Shown: piece by piece, positions 18,031 to 26,766 of the stretch | How positions within the stretch are numbered: position 1 is the stretch's first letter | How the letters are laid out: each line of letters opens with the position of its first letter | Made by a program: the position numbers and the translations under genes | Notes under the pieces: model-generated | Seen by the model: the letters and a program-made list of their open reading frames with translations, nothing else | What the model was told of the DNA's origin: nothing | The model's database searches: none | NCBI GenBank assembly: GCA_016839555.1 | Contig: JAEOUA010000003.1 | Location: forward strand, 451,610 to 515,609 | Reading direction: 5' to 3' | From: Promethearchaeota archaeon | GTDB taxonomy: Archaea; Asgardarchaeota; Lokiarchaeia; Sigyniarchaeales; SOKP01 | DNA: 64,000 bases

Positions 18031-19307
18031 CTCAACCATTGCAAAAGCATAAATATAACAATAAAAAAGTAAAAATATTAACGGGAAACCATGCCGCTGC
18101 TCATGCATTCAGACAAGCTAAAGTAGGAGTGATTTCTGCTTATCCAATAACACCACAAAGCCCTGTGGTGGAGAAGATATCTCAATTTACCGAAGAAGGA
18201 AAAATGAATGCAAAATTTGTTAAAGTCGAATCCGAACATTCTGCCCTCGCAGTGTGTTGCGCTGCTTCCGCAACAGGATCTCGCGTGGGAACTGCAACTT
18301 CGGCCCATGGGTTAGAATTTATGTATGAGATGCTCCCATGGGCATCGGGCAATAGGTTGCCTATTGTTATTAACCTTGCCACAAGAGCTCTTGGAGGGCC
18401 ATGGTCCGTTTGGACAGATCATCAAGATTTTATAACCATTCGTGATGTTGGGTGGATCCAACTGTTTTGTGAAGATAATCAAGAAATTTATGATACAAAC
18501 TTACAAGCATTCAAAATTGCGGAGGATCCAAGAGTATTTTTACCCGCAATAGTAGGATATGACGGCTATATCTTATCACATACTATGATGCCTGTTTTAT
18601 TGGAGGAACAGAAAGAGATTGATGAGTTTTTGCCTCCTATTCAACATCATATTAATTTATCGGATATCTCCCAAGTGAAGGGTGTAGATCCTGTGACAAC
18701 CCCTAATGTCATTAAAAGGAAGGAAGGAACTGCACCAGGTTATTATGAATATAGATATGCATTACAAAAAGCCCTTGAAAATTCTATAGATATTGTAAAA
18801 GAGGTTCACGATGAATTTGCTAAAAAATTTGGAAGAAGCTATGGAAATGGAATATATAAAACCTTTCTCACAGAAGATGCCGAAACAATTATTTTTGCGA
18901 TGGGCTCCGTTGCTTCTCAAGCAAGACATGCAATCAATAAATTACGAAATGAGGGATTAAAAATAGGATTAGTCAGTTTAAAACTTTTTAGACCGTTTCC
19001 TACCGATGATTTACGAGATTATATGAAGCAATTTAAAAATGTGATAGTATTTGATAGGGATATTGGCTATGGATATGAAGGTGTTTTATGTTATGAATTA
19101 AAATCAGCTCTCTATGGGGTGGATAATCCTCCATTTATTAAAGGTTTTATTGTAGGACTTGGAGGAAGAGATGTTACTGATAAGCATCTAATAAAAGGAG
19201 TTAAAAAAGGGCTTGAATATTCTAAAAAAAAGGAATATTTAAATAGAACTGAATTTATAGGATTAAAATTAAAACAATTAGACTTTTTACATGATGGTGA
19301 AGAGTAA
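18027..19307 (+). CDS. porA: 2-oxoacid:ferredoxin oxidoreductase, alpha subunit
   Basis: A 426-residue alpha subunit. The N-terminal pyrimidine-binding domain has AAAHAFRQAKVGVISAYP and TPQSPVVEKI (the conserved YPITPQSP motif), then VESEHSALAVCCAASATG and WTDHQDF; the C-terminal transketolase-like domain includes IIFAMGSVASQARHAI and DRDIGYGYEG. Start overlaps the porD stop. Length is normal. Both antisense frames over it are shadows. Confidence 0.95.
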   Translation: MTQPLQKHKYNNKKVKILTGNHAAAHAFRQAKVGVISAYPITPQSPVVEKISQFTEEGKMNAKFVKVESEHSALAVCCAASATGSRVGTATSAHGLEFMYEMLPWASGNRLPIVINLATRALGGPWSVWTDHQDFITIRDVGWIQLFCEDNQEIYDTNLQAFKIAEDPRVFLPAIVGYDGYILSHTMMPVLLEEQKEIDEFLPPIQHHINLSDISQVKGVDPVTTPNVIKRKEGTAPGYYEYRYALQKALENSIDIVKEVHDEFAKKFGRSYGNGIYKTFLTEDAETIIFAMGSVASQARHAINKLRNEGLKIGLVSLKLFRPFPTDDLRDYMKQFKNVIVFDRDIGYGYEGVLCYELKSALYGVDNPPFIKGFIVGLGGRDVTDKHLIKGVKKGLEYSKKKEYLNRTEFIGLKLKQLDFLHDGEE

Positions 19308-19308
19308 A

Positions 19309-20202
19309 ATGGTAAACGTAATGGATCTTCCAGAAGAGGAGCTTATTTACCCCGGCACGCGTGCATGTGCTGGTTGTGCGATGGCCTTAATTTATCGAAT
19401 AGCCTTAAAAGCTCTGGGTCCTAAAACAATTTCAACCGTCCCCGCTTCTTGCCTCACAGTCCTTCATGGAATGCAAGGGTTCTGTTCAACAAAAATTTCT
19501 GTACTTCATACTCCTTTCGCAACCACTGCAGCATCCGCTTCTGGTATCGTTGCTTCCTTAGAGGAAAAAGGATTAGCTGAGGATATTTGTGTAATTGCTT
19601 TTGCTGGAGATGGAGGTACCACCGATATTGGAATTCAGAGCTTAAGCGGTGCTGTAGAGAGAGGTACTAATTTCATCTATGCATGTTATGATAATGAGGC
19701 TTATATGAATACAGGGGTTCAGAGAAGCGGTTCCACACCATTGGGAGCAAAAACAACTACAACTCCTTTTGGAAAGATTGGGCATAAGAAAAACATGCCA
19801 AAAATATTAGAAGCTCATGATATACCTTATGTGGCAACGGCAAATGCTTCATATCCATTCGATTTATATGAAAAATTTCAAAAAGCGAGAAAAATACAAG
19901 GTCCAAAATATATCCATATTTTAGCTCCATGCCCGCCGGGATGGGGATATGATCCAAAACACACTATCAAAATTGGAAGATTAGCTAACGAAACCGGATT
20001 CTGGCCATTATATGAAGTAATAGACGGAAAATTTAAATTATCTCAGAAAAGTAAAAAGTATTTAGATCCAAATAAACGAAAACCTATAGAGGAATATCTT
20101 GAGGTACAGAATAGATTTGATAGGATAACTCCTAATGAGATTAAATTATATAAAGATTACATAGAGAAAATTTGGAACGATATTAAAAAAAGAATGAATT
20201 AA
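19309..20202 (+). CDS. porB: 2-oxoacid:ferredoxin oxidoreductase, beta subunit
   Basis: A 297-residue beta subunit that binds thiamine diphosphate. CAGCAM near the N-terminus and CLTVL provide cluster cysteines, and AGDGGTTDIG followed by CYDNEAYMNTG is the ThDP/magnesium motif (GDG-x-N). I prefer the ATG at 19309, since GGTGA at 19296-19300 lies at useful spacing; an in-frame ATG at 19291 overlaps porA. It closes the por operon. Confidence 0.94.
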   Translation: MVNVMDLPEEELIYPGTRACAGCAMALIYRIALKALGPKTISTVPASCLTVLHGMQGFCSTKISVLHTPFATTAASASGIVASLEEKGLAEDICVIAFAGDGGTTDIGIQSLSGAVERGTNFIYACYDNEAYMNTGVQRSGSTPLGAKTTTTPFGKIGHKKNMPKILEAHDIPYVATANASYPFDLYEKFQKARKIQGPKYIHILAPCPPGWGYDPKHTIKIGRLANETGFWPLYEVIDGKFKLSQKSKKYLDPNKRKPIEEYLEVQNRFDRITPNEIKLYKDYIEKIWNDIKKRMN

Positions 20203-20271
20203 TTACTATTTTTTAATTACCTCTAAATAATAATTGCTAAATTATAATTAAACTTTATTTTAATCTATTTC

Positions 20272-21093
20272 ATGTTGAAAATTTTTATATATGATCAAAT
20301 AAAAGATACTTGGATTGAAGAAACTCAAATCCTCTTATTCCACGATTTAGCTGCGATATTTGACGAGGATTCTAAACAAATATTTGTATGGCAAGGTAAT
20401 AACATAAAAAAATCGAAAATAAAGAACGGTTTGGAGTGTTTAGAGGATTTACTTTCAAAAACAAGTAATTACAATTGGAAAATCATTACAAAAGAAAATA
20501 ATTTTCCCGATATAATTCATCAAACAATAGATTCAATGCTTAAAGCCACTAAAGAGCGAAAGCAAGAAGAAAAACTAAAATATAATCATTTCCTTACTAT
20601 TAGGCTTTCTTTTATACTTTTAATTGGAATTTTAGTATTTATCGTTCTATCTTGTATTAATTTAATAATTCCTTTATTTAGTTCAGTTATTAATAAAGCG
20701 TATCAAATTTCAGCTTCTAAGTACAATTTATGGTTGAATCTTTATCAAATTTTTACGATATTTACATTAATTTTTTTAGCATGCAATTTTATTATTAGCA
20801 TCTATGAGCAAGAAATCGAAATGTTTATTTTTTCTCTAATTGGGATTATTATTGATATTGGAATATTACTTTACTTAAGGCAAGGAATTTTTTTATTTAT
20901 CCATCAACCAGGCTCTACTTATTCCCTTTATTTGATTTCAATTGATGATCTTACAACTTTTATATTATTAAACTTGTCTTCAATTTTAATTATTTTGTGT
21001 TCTACTTTCTATAAACTTTATAAATTTGCTTTAACATATTGGAAATATATCTTAATTTCAAGTAGAAATGATATAAATCTTGGAAGCCGCTAG
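20272..21093 (+). CDS. membrane protein with possible gelsolin-like N-terminal domain
   Basis: A 273-residue protein. Residues 1-100 are soluble and contain AAIFDEDSKQIFVWQGNN near 27-45, which resembles the core strand of gelsolin/villin domains (hydrophobic-D-x-x-x-x-I-F-V-W-x-G) followed by a helix; the rest of the domain would end near 85. About four or five membrane helices follow from 108 to 255. Gelsolin-domain proteins are known in Asgard archaea. The stop lies inside the RIO2 gene (14-base overlap), so the two are coupled. The gelsolin call is a motif-level guess. Confidence 0.45.
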   Translation: MLKIFIYDQIKDTWIEETQILLFHDLAAIFDEDSKQIFVWQGNNIKKSKIKNGLECLEDLLSKTSNYNWKIITKENNFPDIIHQTIDSMLKATKERKQEEKLKYNHFLTIRLSFILLIGILVFIVLSCINLIIPLFSSVINKAYQISASKYNLWLNLYQIFTIFTLIFLACNFIISIYEQEIEMFIFSLIGIIIDIGILLYLRQGIFLFIHQPGSTYSLYLISIDDLTTFILLNLSSILIILCSTFYKLYKFALTYWKYILISSRNDINLGSR

Positions 21094-21958
21094 ACTCTTA
21101 AAAAACCTTGAAAAAGAAGATCTCAGAATTTTAATGGCAATTGAAATTGGGATGAAAAGATCTGATTATGTAGCGATAGAAAACGTGCGTTTTTATTCAC
21201 GATATCCAATGGAAGAGACTTTATATCGGCTTAAAAAAGTGCATAAATACGGATTAACGATTAGAAATTCTGCCGAATATCAAATTTCTTATAAATTAAA
21301 TTCTATTGGATATGATGTATTAGCACTCCACGCTCTAGTAGAGAAAAACGTAATTAGTCAATTAGGGCCAGCAATCGGGAAAGGAAAAGAATCTGACGTT
21401 TATAGTTGTATGGATAATGAGGAGAATATCTATGCGTTAAAGATTTATCGGATGGGACGCACTTCCTTTAAAAATATTAAAAAATATAGAAGTCTTATTG
21501 GAAATCGAAGTCATTTATCTTGGCTTTATGTTAATCGCCTTGCCGCAAAAAAAGAATATAAAGCCTTAAAAAAGATATATCAACTTGATTTAAACATTCC
21601 AAAACCAATTGGATATAACAGACATATAATTGTTATGGAATATCTACGAGGAAAAGAATTGGCATATTATAAAGATATTAATATTCCTCAATATATTTTT
21701 AATGAGATTATTGATCAAATGAAATTGGTCTATCAAAAAGTGGGATTAATACATGGTGATTTAGGAGAATGGAATGTGATATGTGATGAATCTGGGAATA
21801 TTTTAATTATAGATTGGTTGCAATCTGTTTCTGCAGATCATCCTAATGCTAAGATGCTTTTAAAAAGAGATATTCGAAATATCTGTTCTTATTTTCGAAA
21901 AAAATATAGAATTGAGTGTAATACTAAAAAAATTTTGAAAGAATTTTTAGAAGAATAG
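21080..21958 (+). CDS. rio2: RIO2-type atypical serine kinase
   Basis: A 292-residue RIO2 kinase, which in archaea and eukaryotes acts in small ribosomal subunit maturation. An N-terminal winged helix (residues 1-85) is followed by GPAIGKGKESDVYS (ATP loop), ALKIYRMGRTSFKNIK with the conserved serine-flanked RIO signature, HGDLGEWNV (catalytic Asp/Asn) and IIDWLQSV (metal Asp). The TTG start at 21080 is chosen because ARLLKNLEKEDLRILMAIE is the usual RIO2 N-terminus; it overlaps the previous gene. Confidence 0.94.
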   Translation: MEAARLLKNLEKEDLRILMAIEIGMKRSDYVAIENVRFYSRYPMEETLYRLKKVHKYGLTIRNSAEYQISYKLNSIGYDVLALHALVEKNVISQLGPAIGKGKESDVYSCMDNEENIYALKIYRMGRTSFKNIKKYRSLIGNRSHLSWLYVNRLAAKKEYKALKKIYQLDLNIPKPIGYNRHIIVMEYLRGKELAYYKDINIPQYIFNEIIDQMKLVYQKVGLIHGDLGEWNVICDESGNILIIDWLQSVSADHPNAKMLLKRDIRNICSYFRKKYRIECNTKKILKEFLEE

Positions 21959-21966
21959 AATATTTA

Positions 21967-22581
21967 TTATTTTATTAGATGTGCCTTAATAATAAGATCC
22001 TCAAGTGTTTTTTCTTTATCTTCAATAAGCTCTACTCCTTGAAAGTACTTTTTCATATTCTTTAGAAAATTAATCTTATCTAACTTTTTTTTAAGTATAG
22101 ATATGATAAAGGAGGCATGATTTCTTGCAACTCTTATGGTTTCATTTAAACCTTTTGTGAGATCTGGTAAATTTTGATAAGAAGTAACAGATATTGCTAT
22201 ATTAAAAATATTAGATCTGAAGGGAAGATTTTCCAAATCAGCCATAATTAGATGAATATTCTGAAATATTTTAGAATTTTGATTTAGTAGCTTTTCTTTA
22301 AATTTTTCAATCATTTTTAAGGAAATATCTATTCCCACAAAAGAAAAAAAAGAGTAAGAAATTGTTTCCTTTTTGTTTTTTAATACATACTCAAAAAATA
22401 ACCCAGTACCACATCCCGCGTCTAAAATAATTTTATTAGCTAATATCAAATCTTTTAATATTAAAGCAAATTTCTCATATTGTATTTTTTTATATCTTTT
22501 ATCATAAATATGGGACGAAGAATCATAGCTCTCCATAATCCTCTTTTTTTTAATAGGTGGAGAATTCTTCTTATTATTCAT
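21967..22581 (-). CDS. class I SAM-dependent methyltransferase
   Basis: A 204-residue methyltransferase. YDKRYKKIQYEKFALIL is the usual lead-in helix; ILDAGCGTGLFFEYVL is motif I, VGIDISLKMIEKF motif II, IMADLENLPFRSNIF motif III and ISVTSYQNLPDLTKGLNE motif IV. This is the UbiE/small-molecule-like architecture; the substrate cannot be told. It converges on RIO2 with an 8-base gap. The C-terminus is short, so the substrate cap is minimal. Confidence 0.82.
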   Translation of the reverse strand: MNNKKNSPPIKKKRIMESYDSSSHIYDKRYKKIQYEKFALILKDLILANKIILDAGCGTGLFFEYVLKNKKETISYSFFSFVGIDISLKMIEKFKEKLLNQNSKIFQNIHLIMADLENLPFRSNIFNIAISVTSYQNLPDLTKGLNETIRVARNHASFIISILKKKLDKINFLKNMKKYFQGVELIEDKEKTLEDLIIKAHLIK

Positions 22582-22699
22582 AATTTTAACCCATAAGTTT
22601 TAATTTCAGTAATTTTTACTTTTTGTAAATAGATTAAATTAAAATTTTACATTAAATTATTTCTATTTACTAATTAAATATTGAAGGTTAATTTAATAT

Positions 22700-22948
22700 A
22701 TGTCGAATATAAAATCTAAGAATCCCTTGACGATTCTTCAAGATGCGCAAAATTCTGAAATTCTCTTACGATTAAAGGATGGGACTGAATATAGGGGTTT
22801 ACTAAAAGAAATTGATGCTTATATGAATATGATTCTTGAGGAAGCTACAGAAATTCTTGATGGAAGCCCTGTTGCTAAATATAGCGAAATCTTTATTAGA
22901 GGTAATAATCTCTTATTCATTAAGCCTGATGCATCAGAAATTTTATAA
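22700..22948 (+). CDS. archaeal Sm-like (LSm/SmAP) protein
   Basis: An 82-residue Sm-fold protein. Sm1 is the ILLRLKDGTEYRGLLKEIDAYMN stretch split over residues 21-44, with D-x-x-M-N at its end; Sm2 is EIFIRGNNLLFI, with the family's I-R-G-N-N motif. Such proteins form RNA-binding heptameric rings in archaea. Single gene with its own spacer. Length is normal. Confidence 0.93.
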   Translation: MSNIKSKNPLTILQDAQNSEILLRLKDGTEYRGLLKEIDAYMNMILEEATEILDGSPVAKYSEIFIRGNNLLFIKPDASEIL

Positions 22949-23054
22949 TTTAATTCAATCAGAATTATTGTTATTTCGTCTTTGTTGTTCCACTATTTAG
23001 AGATATTCAAATAATTCTTAAATCCACAGATAATTTTATTTAGATTTCTTATTT

Positions 23055-23483
23055 ATGGCACAAAATAAATACAGCATAGTAGGATATGGAACTTTTATCA
23101 CGCGCGGATACTGGAAAAATAAATCTAATGTAAAAATATGTAAAGTTACTGGTTTTAGAAGAATATTACCGAAAGGGAATTGGTTTCCTTTCGTCCTCCC
23201 AGATGAAAATTCCTCTTTTTGGGCATTGAAATTTGATGTGAATGAGGAAGAATTAAACCAATTAGATTATTATGAGGGGGTAGCTGCGGGTTTATATAAA
23301 AGAATTAAAATTGATATTCAATTGAAAAATGGAATTAAAAAAGAAGCCTTTATTTATGTTCCTACTCAAAAAACGATTCAGCAACAAAATCTTTTATTGG
23401 AGATGGATAAAATAGATAAATGGAAAGAAGAAATAAGGAAAGATTCAAATTTACTTCGAAAATTTCCTGAACTTTTATATTAA
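23055..23483 (+). CDS. gamma-glutamylcyclotransferase/AIG2-like protein
   Basis: A 142-residue protein of the GGCT/AIG2 fold. YGTFITRGYW near residue 11 corresponds to the YGTL substrate loop, FVLPDENSSFWALKFDV to the central strands and LDYYEG near residue 73 to the catalytic glutamate. Members release 5-oxoproline from gamma-glutamyl amines or peptides. The glutamate is present, so activity is possible; true substrate unknown. Converges on the phosphatase gene. Confidence 0.75.
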   Translation: MAQNKYSIVGYGTFITRGYWKNKSNVKICKVTGFRRILPKGNWFPFVLPDENSSFWALKFDVNEEELNQLDYYEGVAAGLYKRIKIDIQLKNGIKKEAFIYVPTQKTIQQQNLLLEMDKIDKWKEEIRKDSNLLRKFPELLY

Positions 23484-23510
23484 AAAGAACTGTTTTTACC
23501 TTGGAATTTT

Positions 23511-24407
23511 TCACCCAATAAGTTCTCCAGAAACAGTTTTATTTTTAATAACTGCATATGAAGCGGGATTTGGATAATAATCCCCTCTATAATTTTCTGA
23601 AGAGAAGATAGATAAAAGCTTATGATCAAAAAACCATCGATATCCTTCGGGAAAGACCTCATGGGCGCGTATACAATATTTTAAATTATACTTTTCCATA
23701 AATTCATTAAACACTTCGTACCCGTAATATTTGATACCTGGGCCTCTAAAATTATCCATAAACCCGGTTAATCCTTCCTTTGGGTCATTCCACATTATTT
23801 GAAATATTGCATATTCCACGGATTCTGGAATCGTCTCATCTAATTGTTTTTTATCCAAAGTCTTAAATTCGTTTAAAATTTCAAAATTTTCTGGGATACC
23901 CCCATGAAGGCATAAGATGGAATCATTAACAACTATACAAATCGGAAGCTTATTATAAAGAGAAATTATTTCATCAAATTGGCTATATTGATTAAATTCC
24001 ATCATATAAACATCATAAAAGCCATAATATTTATTCATCTCTAATGTTTCGTGATTCCCTTTTAAGATAAAATACTTATTAGGATATAGAATTTTAAGCG
24101 ATAATACAATAATGAGGCATTCTAACTGAAATTGACCTCGGTCCACAATATCTCCTAAAAATATTACATACTTAGGATCTTTCTTTTTGATTAAATCATA
24201 TATTTTTATTAATGATTCCAAATTTCCATGAATGTCGCCGATAACAAAGATTTCTTCGTCCTTATCTGCATTTAACTCTATCAAAAGTTTTTCCTCTTCG
24301 AAGATCTCTTGAGCTTGTGTAATTATATCAGATACCTCACTGAAATCTAAATTCGAAATTTTCTTAGGTTTATTTATTAAAGATTTTAAAATGGAATCAT
24401 TAATCAT
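23511..24407 (-). CDS. PPP-family serine/threonine protein phosphatase
   Basis: A 298-residue phosphatase of the eukaryote-like PPP family (PP1/PP2A/PP2B/PP5). All metal-site motifs are present: GDIHG at 57-61, GDIVDRG near 85, GNHET near 116, LCLHGG near 170 and RAHE near 248. The RAHE form is that of PP5/PP2B rather than the RAHQ of PP1/PP2A. The SAPNY-type loop reads SSENY. Expected role: removing phosphate from Ser/Thr of proteins. A short N-terminal helical region of about 50 residues precedes the catalytic core. Confidence 0.88.
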   Translation of the reverse strand: MINDSILKSLINKPKKISNLDFSEVSDIITQAQEIFEEEKLLIELNADKDEEIFVIGDIHGNLESLIKIYDLIKKKDPKYVIFLGDIVDRGQFQLECLIIVLSLKILYPNKYFILKGNHETLEMNKYYGFYDVYMMEFNQYSQFDEIISLYNKLPICIVVNDSILCLHGGIPENFEILNEFKTLDKKQLDETIPESVEYAIFQIMWNDPKEGLTGFMDNFRGPGIKYYGYEVFNEFMEKYNLKYCIRAHEVFPEGYRWFFDHKLLSIFSSENYRGDYYPNPASYAVIKNKTVSGELIG

Positions 24408-24534
24408 ATTCTATTCTTTTTAATTTTTATATACACATATTAATTTATTTAATAGTGATTTATTTTTCTTATCTATTTCAGATTAGAAATAAAGCATTAT
24501 ATTAAAGTAAATTTACAATAAGAATTATAATTTT

Positions 24535-24539
24535 AGGAG
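24535..24539 (+). promoter_or_regulatory. Shine-Dalgarno site for an apparent AUU start
   Basis: AGGAG at 24535-24539 lies six bases ahead of an in-frame ATT at 24546. The first in-frame ATG is 129 bases further on, inside conserved methyltransferase sequence, and has no comparable ribosome site. The site therefore decides the start of the DNA methyltransferase gene. Confidence 0.6.
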
Positions 24540-24545
24540 ATCAAA

Positions 24546-26615
24546 ATTAAACCAAAGAAAATTATAACTCAATTAAAATCTTACATTGAACATTTCGAAT
24601 ATAATAAGGTCAAAAATTCTTATAAAGGACAAGAATTTGGAATAACTTACACTCCAGACAAGATAGTTAATTATATGGTGAGAGATACATTCTCATTTTA
24701 TTTCAGCAGCTTACTACAATCGAAAGAATTAGGGGAAATAATTTTTAATATTGATAAAATCGATACATTATTCTTAAAACATCCATATTTAGAACCATTT
24801 CTGAAAAAACATTTAGAAAATATATATATATTAGATCCGTGCTGTGGTTCGGGGAGGTTTTTGGTTGGTATTGCTGAATTTCTATTTGATTTATATAAAA
24901 AATTAAATATTAACTCTAATAATTATGAAATAAAAAAGAGGATCATTGAAAAAAATATTTATGGAATAGAGAGAGAAAAACAAGCATGTATAGTCTCAAA
25001 ATTAAAGTTATATCTCTGGCTTATATCTGGAAAGGAAAATTCTATTTTTTTAAATAAAGAATCATCAAATTTACAAGGATCTTTCAATCCAGATCTATTT
25101 TTAGAAAAAATAAAAGTGAAATTTAATATTATTAACAAAGAATTTCTTTTAGAATATACACCAGAGAAAAATTTTGATATTATCATTGGTAATCCCCCCT
25201 ATATTGAAAATAAGAAAATTAAAGACAGAGAATATAAAGAAAAGCTTTATAGTACATATGAGACTGCGTTTAAGCTATTTGATCTTTCGATTTTATTCGT
25301 AGAAAAATCTCTTGCTATTTTAAGAAGAAATTATGGTTTTTTGTCTTTCATAATCACTAATAAATTTTTATCTGCTGATTTTGGGTTAAAAATAAGAACT
25401 ATGCTAATTCGTGATTCTAAAATAATGAAAATCCTCAATATTTCTTCTCTACCAATTTTTAAAAATAGATCCTCATATCCTATCATAATATTTATAATAA
25501 ATAAAAAGCCACCTGAATCACATCAAATTGAAATTAGAAAATATGACAGTATAAAGAATATATTGAACCAGATTAATGGTTATAAGGAATATATTCCTCA
25601 GGATACATTGTTATCACTTCCTAAGCATGTTATTCCAATTAGAAAAGATATAACACTTCTTCAAAAGATTTTTAAATATTATAAGACCATGAAAGTAGCA
25701 TTTAAAGATTTAAAAATCATTTATCGTCCATATTCTTTCACTAATTATACAAAATATTATGATTCCATAGTAACAGAAGCTGATAACGAAGAAAACCTTG
25801 GTTTATTAATTGGGACTGGAAATGTAGGGAAATTTCATATAAAATTTAATAAACGGATTAAAATTGCTAAAAGAAACTTAAATATATCCTATTTTAATTT
25901 TCCATCCGATTCCGAGAAAAAAAGACAGATTAATGCAGAAAAGTTAATTTTTAGAGAAATTGCAAAAGAATTAACATGTGTGTATGACCCAGGCATCTTT
26001 ACCAATATAACTGGTCTTTATTTCATACGAATTCCCTCTCTTTCCTCAGAAGAATTATTCAGCCTAATGACTATTTTGAACTCTAATTTTATGGATATTA
26101 TTTTTAAAAATTTATATGAAACACTTCATATGAGCGGAGGATATTTACGATTTAATGGAAGCTTTGTAGAGACATTGCCCATGCCCCAGAAATTGCCTAG
26201 AACTCTATCTCAATTAGGAAAAATTTTGCAGTTTCTTACTCAATTTTATTATGATTATAATCATAATGAAGCGTTTGATAATATTAAATCGAAATGTTAT
26301 TTTAAAGAAATTAAAAATTCTTTAATTTTTTTAAGATCCCTTTCCGAAGGGTTAACAAAATTACTATATTTATCTGGAATTAATAATCAATATCAAAGTG
26401 ATTTTCATGAATTATATCAATTGTTTAACTCTAAAGATCTATATAATTTTAAAGAGTATAAGTATACTTTTCCTTATTTTAATTTTTCTAAATTTAGACT
26501 GTTTTCTGAAAATGAAATTATTTCAAATTTAAAAAATATAGACTTGATTATGAATAAGTTTAAAAAAGATAAAGTCTTGCTACAACAAATAGATGAAATT
26601 TTGATAAAGATATAA
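24546..26615 (+). CDS. N6-adenine-type DNA methyltransferase, apparent AUU start
   Basis: With the ATT at 24546 as start the protein has 689 residues; the first ATG, at 24675, would give 646. The 43 extra codons are open and encode FGITYTPDKIVNYM, the motif X-like YTP lead-in found at the start of this enzyme class, so the longer form is preferred. Motif I is DPCCGSGRF and motif IV is NPPY (GNPPYIENKK), giving N6-adenine specificity of the Eco57I/PglX-like group. The C-terminal 350 residues would be the target-recognition part. No nuclease domain and no restriction gene nearby, so it may be an orphan methylase. Confidence 0.82.
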   Translation: MKPKKIITQLKSYIEHFEYNKVKNSYKGQEFGITYTPDKIVNYMVRDTFSFYFSSLLQSKELGEIIFNIDKIDTLFLKHPYLEPFLKKHLENIYILDPCCGSGRFLVGIAEFLFDLYKKLNINSNNYEIKKRIIEKNIYGIEREKQACIVSKLKLYLWLISGKENSIFLNKESSNLQGSFNPDLFLEKIKVKFNIINKEFLLEYTPEKNFDIIIGNPPYIENKKIKDREYKEKLYSTYETAFKLFDLSILFVEKSLAILRRNYGFLSFIITNKFLSADFGLKIRTMLIRDSKIMKILNISSLPIFKNRSSYPIIIFIINKKPPESHQIEIRKYDSIKNILNQINGYKEYIPQDTLLSLPKHVIPIRKDITLLQKIFKYYKTMKVAFKDLKIIYRPYSFTNYTKYYDSIVTEADNEENLGLLIGTGNVGKFHIKFNKRIKIAKRNLNISYFNFPSDSEKKRQINAEKLIFREIAKELTCVYDPGIFTNITGLYFIRIPSLSSEELFSLMTILNSNFMDIIFKNLYETLHMSGGYLRFNGSFVETLPMPQKLPRTLSQLGKILQFLTQFYYDYNHNEAFDNIKSKCYFKEIKNSLIFLRSLSEGLTKLLYLSGINNQYQSDFHELYQLFNSKDLYNFKEYKYTFPYFNFSKFRLFSENEIISNLKNIDLIMNKFKKDKVLLQQIDEILIKI

Positions 26616-26766
26616 TTTTTGATAAATATTAGACCTCTAGCATTCCAATTGATTATAATTAACTTTAAGAGAAATTATATTTTTTTGAATTAATTATATT
26701 AATTATATATTCTTTATTATACTATATTATAAAATAAATATATAAATTAGAGCTTTTATATTTAAA

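Noticed and set aside
18078..18382. Two minus-strand frames within porA
   Set aside because: Opposite the conserved alpha-subunit motifs; shadows of GC-richer coding sequence.
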